A stretch of 64,000 nucleotides of DNA from Enchytraeus crypticus (GCA_905160935.1 CAJHZI010000518.1:934501-998500); one strand, 5' to 3'. Counted from the stretch's first letter, positions 1 through 12,473 are shown. The notes: generated by a model not told the origin, from the sequence alone. Made by a program: numbers and translations.

Positions 1-55
1 AGCGACCCACGTTCGGTTCGTGAAAATTTCATTCATTCTCTTTACCACACTCTCC

Positions 56-107
<52 letters not shown>
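56..107. repeat. (ATT)n microsatellite
   Basis: About 17 uninterrupted ATT/TTA units, followed by a short second stretch near 150-180. Simple repeat with no coding content; the rest of 1-255 shows nothing else that I recognise. Confidence 0.95.
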
Positions 108-108
<1 letters not shown>

Positions 109-490
109 GAGAGAGCTCCTTAGGTTTGTTGGAGAGTGACTTCTTCTATTTATTATTATTATTACTATAATTATTATTATGGTACAAATCAGCGGGAGGG
201 TGTCAAAAGTCAAGAGAGCGATGGGTAGACAAGTTCGAGAAGCTATAAAGAAAGAAATTGAGAGAGAGAGAGAGAGTATATGTTTATTTTCGACAACAAA
301 CATCAGTGTAAAGTCGCATACATACAAAGTGTACAAAAAGAGAAATAAAAGTGCAAGATTACAACATAGGCCTAATCAATGATGTAAAATTAAGACAATC
401 CAAATACCAATTAATCGGTCCCTAGTGAGAGCATTGCTCTATCTAGCTAGTCGCCTAGATAGTAAGGGAAAGTGCTTTTATCAGAATAGT

Positions 491-2551
491 TTACCAGTTC
501 TTGAATAAAAAAGATTTATATAGGATACTAAAATTATATACATTTCTAGCCGTTTTTATGGAATCGGGTACACTATTCCATATTTGAACACTAGTAAAAG
601 TAATCGAGTTAAAATTTTTCACATTGGAATAAGAATACAAATAGTTAGTTTGTGATAGTCTAGTCTCATACTTATGATTGGCAGTTCTGTTGACAAAATA
701 ATCTTTATTAATATTGGAAGCAGTCCTATTGCTATCAGATTGAATATATTTGTATATTAGTTTACCAATTGCTAATTTAAATAATAAATTAAGAGGAAGT
801 ACATTAAAATTTTGATGTAATTCTTCAACATTGCAAAATTTATTTTGCTCTTGAAGATTTCTTAGTACCTTATTCATTGCAACTTGCAATGGATGCAACA
901 TCGATCGACTAGTATTGCCGTATATTGCAATACCATAACAAATACGTGAGTAAATAAGTGCGTGAAATAACTTTAAGCGACAATTAATGGGTAAGAATTT
1001 TTTACGATTGAATAGCATTGAATTCAAAGAATTAATTTTTTTAGCTAATTGATTTATATGTTCGTGAAATGATAATTTATCATCAATCCAAACACCTAGG
1101 CACTTAACACTATTAGATCTAATAAGTTCACAGTCATTTATCTTAATTTTAAGATTATTGATCTTAATAATTTCATTATCTAGATTAGACGGATAAAATA
1201 AAATGAAAGTCGATTTGGCAATATTAACAGTTAATCGATTACAATTGAACCAATTCAATAAATTATTACATACAATATTACCAGTCTTATATAGCTCTAC
1301 AATGTTATCTTCACAGACAAAAACATTTGTATCATCAGCAAATAGTTTTAACTTTGCGTTATAATACGAATATTGTATGTCATTGATAAAAATGAGGAAT
1401 AATAGAGGCCCAAGAATAGAGCCTTGGGGTACTCCAGTACAAACGGGTAAAACGGATGAAATAGCTTCGCTTATGGAGATAAATTGATATCTATCATTGA
1501 GATATGATCTTAACCATTCATATGAAATCCCTCTTATTCCATAATATTGAAGCTTGCTCAGTAAAATTGAGTGATCCACTGTATCAAAAGCCTTTGTTAG
1601 ATCAAGGAATATTCCCATAGTTTTTTCTTATTACCTTTTTCCATATGAATCATATTAATACTATTATATAAGGCATCTACAGTTGAGTGACCTTGTCTAA
1701 AACCAAATTGGTTGTCAAAAAGAATATGGTATTTATTTAAAAAGTTCACAGTACGTTTATAGACTAATTTTTCAAAAATTTTGCTAATAGTGTTAATTAG
1801 TGATATAGGTCTATAGTTTTCCAAATTGTCATGTTTACCTTTTTTAAAGATAGGTATTACTTTTGAGCATTTAAACGCAGTAGGGTATATTCCCAGTTCA
1901 AAAGATTTGTTGATAATATAACTTAAAGGTTCAGCAATAACATCCGCTGAAATTTTTAGTACTCTACTGCTTATGTTGTCTGGACCAGTCGAATTAGTAG
2001 TACTAAGCATTTGAATAGCTTGAAATACCTCAGAAGAATCAGTTGGAATAAGAAACATAGTGTGTGAGTAATTATTGGTTAGATATTTTTGAAAGTCAGA
2101 GTGGATAACATTAAAATTTGATGTTAGTCTTCTGCCGATTGACGCGAAGTATTGATTAAATTCTTCTGCAATGCTATTCATATCACATATAGTGCCATGC
2201 GTTGTTGTTAACTTTGAGATGGAAGTTTTATTGTTGCTGGGTTTATAGCTACACACATTATTGAGAGATTTCCAAATGTTTTTTATAGAGTTTAATCTAC
2301 TATCAAACATTTTTCTGAAATATATTTGTTTTATGCTTATAAATCATACTTTCAATTTTACATTTAAATGATTTATAGATTTGCCAATCATTATCATTTT
2401 GGGTTTTTTTGAAATTCAGATGAAGCTTATTTTTAAGCTTGATGTCTTTTTTCAGGGCATTAGTCAGCCATGACTTATCTTTAAGACATTTCCTAGAGCA
2501 TCTAGTTAAGGGAAAATATGTATCTATTAAAGTAGTTAAATTTTTTGTCAT
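491..2551 (-). pseudogene. LINE reverse transcriptase (broken ORF2, C-terminal part)
   Basis: Reverse transcriptase that would copy the element RNA at a nicked target. Visible motifs in order are NYRPISLINTISKIFEKL (fingers), NQFGFRQGHST, FLDLTKAFDTVDH (first catalytic Asp), GVPQGSILGPLLF, LKLFADDTNVFV (F-A-D-D catalytic pair) and VKCLGVWIDDKLSF. The C-terminal thumb region ends at 491 with a YKSFLFKNW tail, typical of CR1/jockey relatives. The FRQGHST block and the FLDLTKAFD block lie in different frames that overlap at 1,597-1,618 beside an A6 run. A second frame change in an A run at about 2,305 separates the upstream linker (2,551-2,303). All catalytic residues are still readable, so decay is moderate. 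Confidence 0.88.
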
Positions 2552-2617
2552 AGTATTTGTAGAATGATTTACATCATTGGTATTAGTAAAAGACCAGTCT
2601 AAAGTAGCTAAATTACT

Positions 2618-3694
2618 TTAAAATTTTAAAATGTTGGATTTGCTAAATATTCTTATTATAGATCTATTTTCAAAGTTTACCCGTTTGCAAGGACGAACAA
2701 TAGCAATTATATTAGCGAAGTGGTCAGTAATATCCGTAACTACTGTTAAACAAATAGTATTACATAGTAAAGGCGAACAATCACTGTTGAATGAAACAAA
2801 GTTTGAGAATAGATGATCAATAATAGTACCATTCATGTTGTTATTATAATTAGAATTTGAACCTTGTACGCTATTCAAGCAATGTGTCGGCACAACAGAC
2901 AAAGGAGTAAAATTAAATTCACTCAATATATCAACATATCGTTTAACAGTATTATTACAATCATATTTGCCTATATCAATATTAAAGTCACCGCATATTA
3001 AACTCCTTTTGATAGGTTTCCATATTGAAAGAAAATTAGAGAAAATCTCAATAAATTGGGAAACTGGTTTACTGGGATGTCTATAAAATAAATAGATTCT
3101 ATATTTGGTTTCATTAACCCATACCTCTAAAACAATAAACTCAGCTAATGAATTGAACATATTGCAATCAATTGAAGATGATGTAATTTCATACTTAAAG
3201 GAGTTTTTAACTAAACAGGCAACACCTTCAGCCATCTGATTAGCAGGAGTTATCGGAATAAATTTATATTGTAGGAATATATTGTCAAAAAAAGAAATAT
3301 TCTTTGACCTGATTTCACTTAGCAGAATAATATCAAATTCAGTATCATATGATATAAGGAGATCTTTGAGTCTGTTAGCATTCAAACTTCTTATATTGAC
3401 ATGCAGTAAGAGTAAATTAGTTGATTGGATGCTTTTTAAGATTGAATTAGTTAGCATTCAAACTTCTTATATTGACATGCAGTAAGAGTAAATTAGTTGA
3501 TTGGATGCTTTTAAGATTGAATTAGAATCATCTGGTATATAATGGCCAATCTTACAAGCACTAATAAAATTAGAGTTTAGGGATCCAGTAAAATTAGGTA
3601 TTTGATGATCAGACTGCCTATCATTATCAATAATACTGTCCAAAGTTATATGACTACTCATGATGACTTCGAAGATGGCATAGTATGCACCCAC
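2618..3694 (-). pseudogene. LINE endonuclease domain (broken ORF2, N-terminal part)
   Basis: Apurinic/apyrimidinic-type endonuclease domain of the same LINE, which would nick target DNA. Readable motifs are LLLLHVNIRSLNANR (N-terminal Asn strand), FDIILLSEI (catalytic Glu), a YRIYLFYRHP strand and ICGDFNIDIGKY (Asp/Asn pair). The C-terminal TDITDH stretch carries the expected D-H pair. The N-terminal 75 residues (3,694-3,467) are in another frame because a 76/75-bp tandem duplication interrupts the reading frame at 3,375-3,525. The 5' UTR and any ORF1 were not found upstream. Confidence 0.85.
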
Positions 3695-3700
3695 TCACGA

Positions 3701-6371
3701 ATAATGCAGTCGATGGGCCATGTGTCGGCGTCGAAATTATGGTATGAAAAAATTGAACCACCCAACCCCAAAGTCCTGGCTACTCTAATACGTGTAAATG
3801 AATAAGAAACTTTCTTACGAGTTCCTTAGGCAGTTGAAGGCCCTCCTTTTCAATCTCTCTTTTCCATCTATTTCGCTTTCATAAAGAAACGAAAGGTTAA
3901 TGTGATTCAAACGAAGACTACCGAAGATTGGATGGAAGAGAATTCAAGATTTGCGGTGCAACATACTGAAAAGAACGGTCGACTAGATTTAGAGCGCGAA
4001 AGTACGTTATAGCTAGCTCTCACAAGAGTAATTACAATTTAGCAGTAACAGCAAGCTGCATCACCTTAATCAAGTGAGACATAAGATTAAGTTTGTCCAG
4101 GGATAGTGATTGCTGGACTTATTGCAAGTAAACACGTATTATATATATGAAATGATAATATTGAGTTCTCCAATCCTCTCTCCGTTATAGGAGTTTGGAA
4201 ATGGAGTCGTGGGTTCGATTTTTCCAACTCTTCATGCTTAGGCGGTATTAATCTTGAGGATGCAAGGATGTCTTGCTCATATAGCCAGTTAGAGGCTAAA
4301 TCAATAAGACTGGAGCTGCTGTGAACAGAACTCATGCTTATTCGTTCAATGTATGATAAATTATAGTATTTGTGTATTATTTGTATAGATTCTAACTAAA
4401 TTAGAATATTGACACAAAAACCAGTGATTTATTATCTCAAACGATTTATTATTAACAAAGAAACACGATAGCAATATAACGAGTTAAAACATTAAACATA
4501 AAGATAGCATAGAATATTAAACTAACAGTACGTAATAATTAATAAAATGCTAAAAATAGGCGATAAATGTAAAGTCAGTCTACTTACAATTAGTTAGTTA
4601 ATGTCTGTACTTGCAATCAAAATAAGAGAGAGAAAATGGGAACGAGTTATTGGCTTCAAGGCACTCCTCGCTTATATGATTTGATACTTTCCCTCTTTTC
4701 TTCTTTAGTATGACTGTGAACACGTAAGGTGGTGTTTCACAGTCGTTCAGTTAAATCTGTGAAAAAGACGCTTAACTAGAGTAGGCAACTAGTAAATTGC
4801 GCTTTCCGCAGAATTCAGAATTGTAGTTGTTTAGCTGAAATCTATGAAAGCAACACCTATCTAGATTAGGCACTAGAAAATCAGTATTCTTCGTAGAATT
4901 TCGCTCTTTTCTGATTCTGTCTTCCTCTTCAATTTCTTTCTTCAATTTTCAGTCTTCTATCTTCACTGCCAACACAAAGTGTTGTAAACGCAGCTATTCA
5001 CCTGAATTGACGAGAAAACGCTTATCTAGATCTCTAGTAATCGGCGTTTCTGGTACAATCGAGGATTTTTACATTCAATGGATTGAGATATTGAAATGGA
5101 TCGTGGTTAACCAACTCATTGAAGGTTAGACGACGATTCCACACAAAATCTGCAATCCCGTGAGGCACAATCGTTTCAATATAGATTTCGTATTTTTCGT
5201 GCTAACTATCACCGACCTATAGAAGGTGCATAATAGCAGTACTTTCTACGAATGCAATCAGAAGTTCAGAAGCTTGTATGGAATCTACTAGTTTATGTGT
5301 TTGTCGCAATAATTCATTCAGAATTATCTTTAGACAAGTTCAGCTAGTAATTCCACACATGCCAGAGTTCAGGAGTGAACTAAAATTCTATAGCCTGTTC
5401 TCTGGTCATATAGTCTTGACTGAGGCCATGCTCAACAGCCAATCAGAATCAAGCTCTTCATAAGCATTTCTCCACCCAACCCCCACGAGTGGTTGCGTTG
5501 CATGCATGTATCTTATGCATATAATTTCTATTATTACTTTACATAATCTACTGTTTTTACTGAATGTCATATCATATTTAATTTAACATCAGTTTTTACA
5601 TGAATACACCAATAAGCAAAGATCATATCTCAATATATGAAGGTTAAACTTCTAATGACATATTAATTTGCATTTCCTCATTACTTATTTTAATATCCTC
5701 GTTTCATAATCTTGCAATTCTAACGCAAAATAAGTTCTAATAAACATACGCTGAAATGAATACAAGTCTTGATGCACAAAGATCAATTTAAACATCTAAA
5801 TACAAACATGAGTGCCAATAAAATTAATTCCAAACATATGGGTAAGAAATAAAATATGCAACACATTTAGTTGCGCTACATTATAGTGAAACGTCAAATC
5901 ATCTTTTATTCCCACCTTACTTTAAGACTAAATTACACGATATATATCAGTTTACAATATACAATTTATTAAAATATCTCTCAATGCACAAATAGCGATT
6001 TGAAATAATACACATCTTGTACATGGTACAGTTCAGAGCAATTTGCAGTGATTTTTAATAGTAAATATAACTCGAGATTACTTGTTAAGTGCTATAAATT
6101 GAAACCAACACTTGTAATAGTGCAGCAAAAGATAAATATTCCCGCTCTCACAGAGCCAGCCATGAATATCGAATAAAATTTCAATTTCTTAAATCACTTT
6201 AAATATATTAAAAACTGAATGAAAAAATAGCACTACAATGGCTTCACAGTACATAAACCAGATTTCTTATAATAAACTAAATTAATGTTGATATCTATCA
6301 CTTTTTAACATCACATGTTTAAACCTTTAGGCAATTTTTGTCCATTTTCCCTGTAAAAGAGTCCAGTAAAT
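3701..6371. other. Intergenic stretch without recognised genes
   Basis: No open frame here has a recognisable motif; the longest is an 82-codon minus frame at 4,087-4,335 with low-complexity Ser/Leu content. The only structure I see is a set of three diverged units of about 85 bp between 4,742 and 5,060, reported separately. AT content is high throughout. Confidence 0.6.
4742..5060. repeat. Three diverged direct repeat units of about 85 bp
   Basis: Units start near 4,742, 4,825 and 4,985. Each contains an AGTTGAAATCTATGAAA-like start, a CTTATCTAGAT-like core, an ACTAGTAAATC-like segment and a CGCAGAATTTC-like end. Similarity is imperfect and was judged by eye; units two and three are separated by pyrimidine-rich DNA. 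It could be a decayed satellite or the terminal region of an unrecognised transposon. Confidence 0.4.
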
Positions 6372-7093
6372 CAGAGGCGGATCCAGGGGGCCCGGGAACC
6401 CGGGCCCCCTTAGGCTCGACTAAAAAAATTTCAAATATATTTTCATTGTCTCTACGGCAATTTTTATGTGTAAATAAGTTTGTAATGGCAGTGGTTGGGG
6501 GGAGGGGGGGACGAGAGGGAACTCAGTTCCATTATCTCTATGTTTTTCTAGGATAGGGGGCCTATACTAGGAGCCATGTATAATGGAAGGGGGCACGAAA
6601 AATGAAGACTGTTTCACTAGCTCTGAATTTCCACTTTAACCATATACGTGTATATTAGAAGAAAACTGGTGTAAAAATGTGAACTCTGTCCCGGAGCAGT
6701 GGTGCAAACAAAATTTTATGGGAGGGGCTAAAGCCCCCACCCCCTACCGTCAAAATTAAGTCACTTTTGCAATTGTTCCAGATCTGTAGTTTCTTCATAG
6801 GTGAAAAAATTAATCTATTTTTTCCACAACATAGGCCTATGTCGGATTTTATAGGCATTTTAGGTTTTCCACTTAAATTAGTACGGGTATGAGTGGGGGG
6901 GGGGGATAAGATTCGGGGATTCACTCATTATATGAGCCGAACGCAGTAGTGAAAAGTCTTGAGCCCCCCCCCCCCCCCCCCACAGCATTCTGTCTAGTTG
7001 CGTCACGTGTCCCGAAGAAGGTGGGGCGTAAGCAAAAAATATGTACTCTCAAAAAATGTCGCCCCCCCTAAAATGTTCCTGGATTCGCCCCTG
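6372..7093. mobile_element. hAT-like non-autonomous element (MITE)
   Basis: A 722-bp element with terminal inverted repeats: CAGAGGCGGATCCAGG at the left, and at the right the complement of CAGGGGCGAATCCAGG. It is flanked by 8-bp direct repeats, cagtaaat (6,364-6,371) and cagtgaat (7,094-7,101), which differ at one base. An 8-bp target duplication and CAG-starting termini are the marks of the hAT superfamily. The interior is rich in G and C homopolymers and contains no transposase; open frames inside it are spurious. Confidence 0.8.
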
Positions 7094-7104
7094 CAGTGAA
7101 TGTC

Positions 7105-7225
7105 CGAGATTTTAGTTTCGGATAAGCTCGGCTGGAAATCGAACCCACTACAAAGAGCTCAATTCACCCCCCCAGGATCTGTCATTTAAAACTAAATGAC
7201 GCTAATTACGCCTACGCTATTGAGA
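7105..7225 (-). repeat. Possible tRNA-derived SINE fragment
   Basis: On the minus strand an A-box-like TAGCGTAGGCG lies about 75 bases ahead of a B-box-like GGGTTCGATTTCC, the spacing of a pol III internal promoter with an insertion. A short inverted repeat (catttaaaactaaatg) lies between them. Weak call. The rest of 7,230-7,930 shows no gene. Confidence 0.35.
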
Positions 7226-8299
7226 CATTTATTTATTTGTAAATGAATACGTTCTTTATTCTTTAGCCAGCGAAAAGATTTTAAAGTAAATGTAACATAT
7301 GCCACCATAGAATAAAGAATTCTATTCTATATCTTTGCATGCCACTGAAATTTAAAAAAGAGGAATTTTTTCATTATCCCAATTTTATGGAAGTTTATTT
7401 ATATTTAAATTATATAATTAGTTCCAAAAAATAGTATATAAAATACTTTTTAAGTCATTTAAATCAACCCTATCTTAATTTTTGTTGGCAGATACTGCAA
7501 TAGTTAAGTTAGAGTGAAGGTAATTGCTGTAAAGTTATACTTATGTTGTTGTTTTTGCGTTAATATCTGCTCCAGATGACTCCAGATGTAGGCTATCATT
7601 TTGTAACATGGCAGCACGAAGTGTATTAGCGTTCATTTGGAAATTTTGGAGGTAGTCTTTCGATCAATCAAAATAATCGTTTTGTTTATTTTATAAATGT
7701 CATCCAATCTAACCCTAATTCCATTAATATAACCCTAATTTCATTCGAATGAAACCATAACTCTTTCTCTAACCTTAATCATAAATATAATCCTTAACTA
7801 AATTTAATAACTTCTATACACTAAATTAAATATGCAATGCAATTTTTGTCATTGATCTAACGTCTATGAAAAAGTTGCACATGTATATGTAAACATCTAA
7901 TAAATATGTAAAACTTATTTTATGTATAATAATGTTCAACAGAATATATAATAAAATAGATAATCAAATTCCATTAAGTCAGGCCGCATATAGAAGAGGG
8001 AGAAGCACCACAGAAAATGTATGTTCATTAAAACTAATAATAGAAAAGCCAATAATAAATCAAAATGTAAATATTGAAATACTTTTATTAGATATGAATA
8101 AAGCGTTTGATTGTGTAAACAGAAAGATACTAATTGAAGATTTAAAACAGATTTTAGAGAAAAATGAACTTTATATAATAAATATGTTAATAGAAAATGT
8201 AAAAATAAAAGGTATAAATGACAATTTTAAAGGAAAAGAATTTAATACCAACATAGGAGTCCGTCAAGGAGACTGCTAAAGTCCAATATTATTTACTTT

Positions 8300-8313
8300 A
8301 TATCTAGCCATAG
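8300..8313 (+). repeat. Left target-site duplication of the RTE insertion
   Basis: The sequence atatctagccatag is repeated exactly at 10,228-10,241. Joining the flanks restores the LYLAI-ALNAKE continuity of the interrupted LINE. Confidence 0.9.
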
Positions 8314-10227
8314 ATATAATATAATAGTGGGTAAACAGGATAGTGTTCTCAGGGAATGACAACCCTGCCCTGTAAATGTCAAAGCTGAGGAAGGCATAGG
8401 GGGCCCACCTCGTCAAAAAGCATATCCCCCAAGAAATAATGGTATATCACGACAAAAATGAACGCCCCCAGTCCCGTTGCACCCCTTAAATAATGGGGGG
8501 GGGGGGGTAAGAATTCCACGGCCAGTCGGCAGCTTGGGTGCCCCACAGATATACCAGGAGGACATTCCGTGCGCCCCAAAAAGATAAGTGTGGGCACATG
8601 GAATGTGATAACTATGAGTGAAAGGGGAAAGTTAGGAAATGTGAAGAGGGAAATGAAAAGAGGGAAAATAAATGTCCTAGGGATGAGTGAAGTGAGGTGG
8701 TTGAGAACTGGACATTTTGAAAGTGATGGGTACAGGTTATATACTCCGGAGGAGATAATAGGAAGAAGGGTGTGGTTATGATACTGGATAGAAATTTAAG
8801 TGAACGCGTAACAAAGGTTCTCTTGCGCAGTGACAGGCTGATGTTAATTTGGATCAAAGCAGATCCAGTAGATTTGGTGTTTATCCAAATCTACATGCCT
8901 ACATCAGCCTCAGAGGATGAAGAAATCGAAGCGATGTACGAAAAAATAGAAGGACTGATTAAAGGAGAAAAGGCCACAGATCAGGTGTTAGTTATGCGGG
9001 ATGGGAACGCGGTGGTGGGTGAAGGGAGAGATGGAAATGAAGTTGGGGAATATGGTCTAGGAAAAAGAAATGAGAGAGGACAGAAATTGGTTGACTTTTG
9101 CAATAGAATGCTATTAGTGGTGACCAACACTTGGTTCGAACATGAGAAGAGAAGGCGTTACACGTGGAAGAAACCAGGAAGCACCGGAAATGAGGGAAGA
9201 TTGGATAACGATGATGAATATCTTAAAAAGAATAGGAATTGACTGTCTCTGGAGAGACAGAAGACTAAATTTGAACTTGTACATGAATCAAAGAGCAGTA
9301 ATCAAAATCTAACAAGAATACTCAGAAGAAGGCGAAATAGGACGTGGAGTAAGACAAGGTTGTAGCATTTCGACGCTGCTTTTTAACATTTACAGTGAGG
9401 CAATGATGGAGGAAGCCTTAGAAGACATGGAAGAAGGAATAAAAGTAGGAGGGAAATTGTTACAAGATGTACGATTTGCAGATGACCAAGGAATGGTAGT
9501 GGGTAGCGAGATTGGACTGCAGAAGATAATGGATAGGCTGAATGATACGGCATGAAGATTAATATAAAAAAGACGAAGGTTATGAGAGTGTCCCATAATA
9601 AAGGTAAAGTTAATATCACAATAAATGGTACGAAATTGGAACACGTAAGGAGTTTCAAATATTTGGGTCATACTATAACGGATGACGGGAAATGCGAGAC
9701 TGAAATGCAGTAGGATTGCACAAGCAAAAGCGGCATTTGGCAGTAGAAAAGAACTATTAACAAAAAGTTGGAAGAAAGATACAAAGATAAAGATAGTGAA
9801 AACTTTGGTTTGGACCACACTATTGTATGGATGTGAGACATGGACCTTAAGGAAGGAAGATATTAGGAAACTAGAGGCGTTGGAAATGTGGATTTGGAGA
9901 AGAATGGAGAGGATTAGCTGGACTCAAAAGGTTACAAATGAGGAAGTTCTGGAGAGAGTTGGCACAGATAGACAGTTGATAAATGTATTAAGAAATAGGA
10001 AGAAGAGTTTGATAGGGCACATTCTAAGGGGGGGAAGGTCTATTAAAAGAGGTCATAGAAGGTAGAATGGAAGGAAAAAGAGGCAGGGGCAGGCCGAGAT
10101 TAGGTATGTTAGATGATTTAAAGACCCACTCATATGTGGAAATGAAGAGGAAGGCGGAAGACAGAGAAGAGTGGAGGTGTTATATACCATGGACCTGCCA
10201 GTAGGCAGTGCACTAAGAGAGAGAGAG
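8314..10227 (+). mobile_element. RTE-type LINE inserted in the older LINE
   Basis: The endonuclease begins near 8,575 with TWNVITMSERGKLGNV and LGMSEVRW and continues through QIYMPTSASEDEE and RRRYTWKKPGS to about 9,220. It then jumps to late reverse-transcriptase motifs (GVRQGCSISTLLF at about 9,340, DVRFADDQGMVV at about 9,470, FKYLGHTITDDG at about 9,655), so the middle of the protein is deleted near 9,230-9,310. The C-terminus has LLYGCETWTLRKED, MWIWRRMERISWTQKVTNEEV and LIGHILRGG, characteristic of RTE/BovB-like proteins. The 3' end runs into an AGAGAG tract. It is flanked by 14-bp target duplications (8,300-8,313 and 10,228-10,241). Related 3' ends recur at 41,152-41,600 and 38,507-38,573. 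Confidence 0.9.
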
Positions 10228-10241
10228 ATATCTAGCCATAG
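10228..10241 (+). repeat. Right target-site duplication of the RTE insertion
   Basis: Exact copy of 8,300-8,313 immediately after the AGAGAG tail of the inserted RTE element. Confidence 0.9.
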
Positions 10242-11344
10242 CTTTAAATGCAAAAGAAGATAATAATATACCAGCAGAAATATGATATACATATTGGAAT
10301 AAAAACAAAAATGGGAAAATAGATATAGAAACAATAGATCAGCAGTTTGCTGATGATATAGGCTGGGTTATTTTTGGAAATAACAAATCTGATGAACTAA
10401 TAGAATATGTAGAAAATAGATTAAAACGGAGAGATTTGCAGATAAATAAAGATAAAATAGAGAAAATAATTAAACCAAACACAATAGATGATACGCAATG
10501 GCAAAATACTAAATACTTAGGTAGTATGCTTGAATCAGAAAAAGAATCAAATGAAAGGAAAAAATTAACAATGATGGCATTTAATAAATATAAATCTAAA
10601 CTAAGAAATAAAAAATTAGGCTTGAAAATAAGAATTAAAATATTTAATATATATATCAAACCTATCTTTATATATAATAGTGAATTATGGATAATAATTA
10701 AAAGCATGGAAAGTAATATAGATCTAGTCTAATATTTCAAAGAAAACTATTGAGAATCATATTAAATATAAAATACCCACACATAAGTAGCAATACGGAC
10801 CTATATGATAGAACACAAGAAAAACCATGGAGTGAATTAATAAAATTTGAAAGACTAAGTTGGATAGGACAAATGCTAAGATTGGATGAAAATACTCCAG
10901 TAGGAAAAGCTCTAAATTGTAGAATAACAAATAATAGAATGAAACTAGGTATGGGAAATAAATATACTTTAATTAAACAATATAATAAAGATATAGAACA
11001 AATAGATACTAAATATAACCTAGCACAGAGTGATATCTCTGATCTTGCCCAGGACCGGTATCAGTGGCGACAGAAGGTAAAAGAGGCTGCTCTGGTGTCC
11101 ACAAAGTGACGTTAAGCAGAGAAAAGAAGAAGAAGAAACTTATTTATTTAGGAAACTCCTTCATTTACTAATACCTGTTAAACCACTTAATTTTTTTTCT
11201 AATTTCTCTGGGATTGAAAGGCGAAACCGAGTTTTATGCAACAGGTAACAGGATTCAAGATGCAATATACTGAGAATTACGAAGATCATGCTTCATATAA
11301 GTAGTCTAAAATTCTAAATGTAAAGAGGTCTAAATTGTGATCTA

Positions 11345-11960
11345 AAGTGCAAGATGGTAGCAAGTGATTTAAAAAAATACAGGCTAGATATATTAGCGGT
11401 ACAAGAAACACATATATCAATTAGAAAGTAAAGAATAAATTCAGTAATAAAACAATCATCGTAATAGGAGTTTCTAGCACAAATACTGGCTCAGGCTATA
11501 AATTATCTCCTGAAAATACGTGCAAATTTGGAAAAGGAACTAAACAGCAATGGTGAAAAATTATTAGAATTTTTTGTAACAAATACAATTTAATACTTGT
11601 AAATACTTTATTTGATCACAAATTAGCTCACTGAGCAACATGGACTAATCAAGTAAATCAACAAATACCAAACCTAGGACAAACCAAAACGACTCCAGAA
11701 TAACTCGAGCAAAATGCAAAGGTATGATAGAAAACTGTAGATCTTTCAATGGTCATTGGAAAGATACAGATCGTAAATGAGTGATATACCAAAATTTAAA
11801 AAGTATAACGAACCAAATAAGTAAATGGTTGCAAACTAAACCTGAAAATATTGAATGACTGCTATATTAAAGAAAACTTTAAAACAAATATACAACAAGA
11901 CTATGATAAATTCATAGAAGGAAATTGAAAAAGAATTTGGAATAATATAACTAAAATAAT
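11345..11960 (+). pseudogene. Degenerate LINE endonuclease fragment
   Basis: Reads SDLKKYRLDILAVQETHIS (the catalytic Glu strand of an AP-type endonuclease) near 11,355, then NLILVNTLFDHK and ATWTNQVNQQ in shifted frames near 11,580-11,670. Multiple stops and frame changes make it a relic. Its A/T-rich codons resemble those of the LINE at 7,932-11,110, so it may be a displaced piece of the same family. Confidence 0.55.
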
Positions 11961-11984
11961 TTATGTCTTTCAACTATTTTATTT

Positions 11985-12090
11985 ATCGATGTTATCATCA
12001 TCATCTTCCCTTGAATCCCAGTTCAACCATGGTCAGGATTTGTAGAATTAGAATTTATAGCAATTTCTGGAGACTAGGTGTACTTATTTT
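11985..12090 (+). repeat. Dispersed repeat family, copy 1 (CATCATCTTCCCTTGAATCC)
   Basis: Starts with a CATCATCATCTTCCCTTGAAT block that recurs in modified form near 48,700 and, inverted, near 59,490. Nearby 12,090-12,420 shows nothing else and would contain the YAE1 promoter, for which no clear element is visible. Confidence 0.5.
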
Positions 12091-12473
12091 ATTATAAAAT
12101 GCAATATGAAATGTGTATACAAATTAATCAGAAATAGTTCATTGTCATCATATACGTCCCTGCATTTTCTTACTGTGAGGAACTGGACGTTCAATTCTTA
12201 TTGATTGATTGAGATGTCTCTGAATTAAGTAAAAATAAAAATTATAAATTCAAGATCAGTCTAAATTAGTCTGATGATATTGTTTTGTATGTAGCTATAG
12301 ACACACTCTCGGTTCATGACAATCATGATTTAATGCAAGCCTTAGTGTCTACCAATATTTCTTTTAATGATGGAGTAAGGTACATACTGACTGTAACTAC
12401 CTAAGTGGTTGTTATATTTGCAGCCTCCTGGACACAGTTTTAATATTGATCACCTCGTGCATGCTGCTAGACC

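Larger units (their letters stand above)
258..3700 (-). mobile_element. CR1/jockey-type LINE, decayed, nearly full ORF2
   Basis: Minus-strand non-LTR retrotransposon. Going 5' to 3' on the minus strand it has an apurinic-type endonuclease (3,694-2,618), a linker (2,551-2,303) and a reverse transcriptase (2,310-491). A roughly 200-base 3' UTR follows, with AATAAA at 288-283 and a terminal CT dinucleotide run at 277-258. The reading frame is broken several times: two breaks lie in short A runs (about 1,620-1,630 and 2,305-2,312), one lies between 2,551 and 2,618, and a 75-bp tandem duplication sits at 3,375-3,525. The clade is inferred from the RT motif style; no target-site duplication was found. 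It is an inactive copy. Confidence 0.88.
7932..11110 (+). mobile_element. AT-rich LINE, split by a second LINE
   Basis: The reverse transcriptase of a non-LTR element read on the plus strand in two blocks, 7,932-8,313 and 10,242-11,110. The left block has AAYRRGRSTTENV, ILLLDMNKAFDCVN (catalytic Asp) and GVRQGDC, followed by an in-frame TAA and then SPILFTLYLAI. After the inserted element the same domain resumes with ALNAKEDN and QQFADDIGWVIFG (F-A-D-D), then TKYLGSML and a C-terminal region ending RYQWRQKVKEAALVSTK. Codons are strongly A/T-ending, unlike the inserted RTE. The upstream endonuclease is not contiguous; a similar endonuclease fragment lies at 11,345-11,960. Inactive. Confidence 0.85.

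Noticed and set aside
8379-8597. Minus-strand frame MPTLIFLGRTECPP...
   Set aside because: Opposite the 5' part of the RTE LINE and driven by its G-rich tract; no motif.
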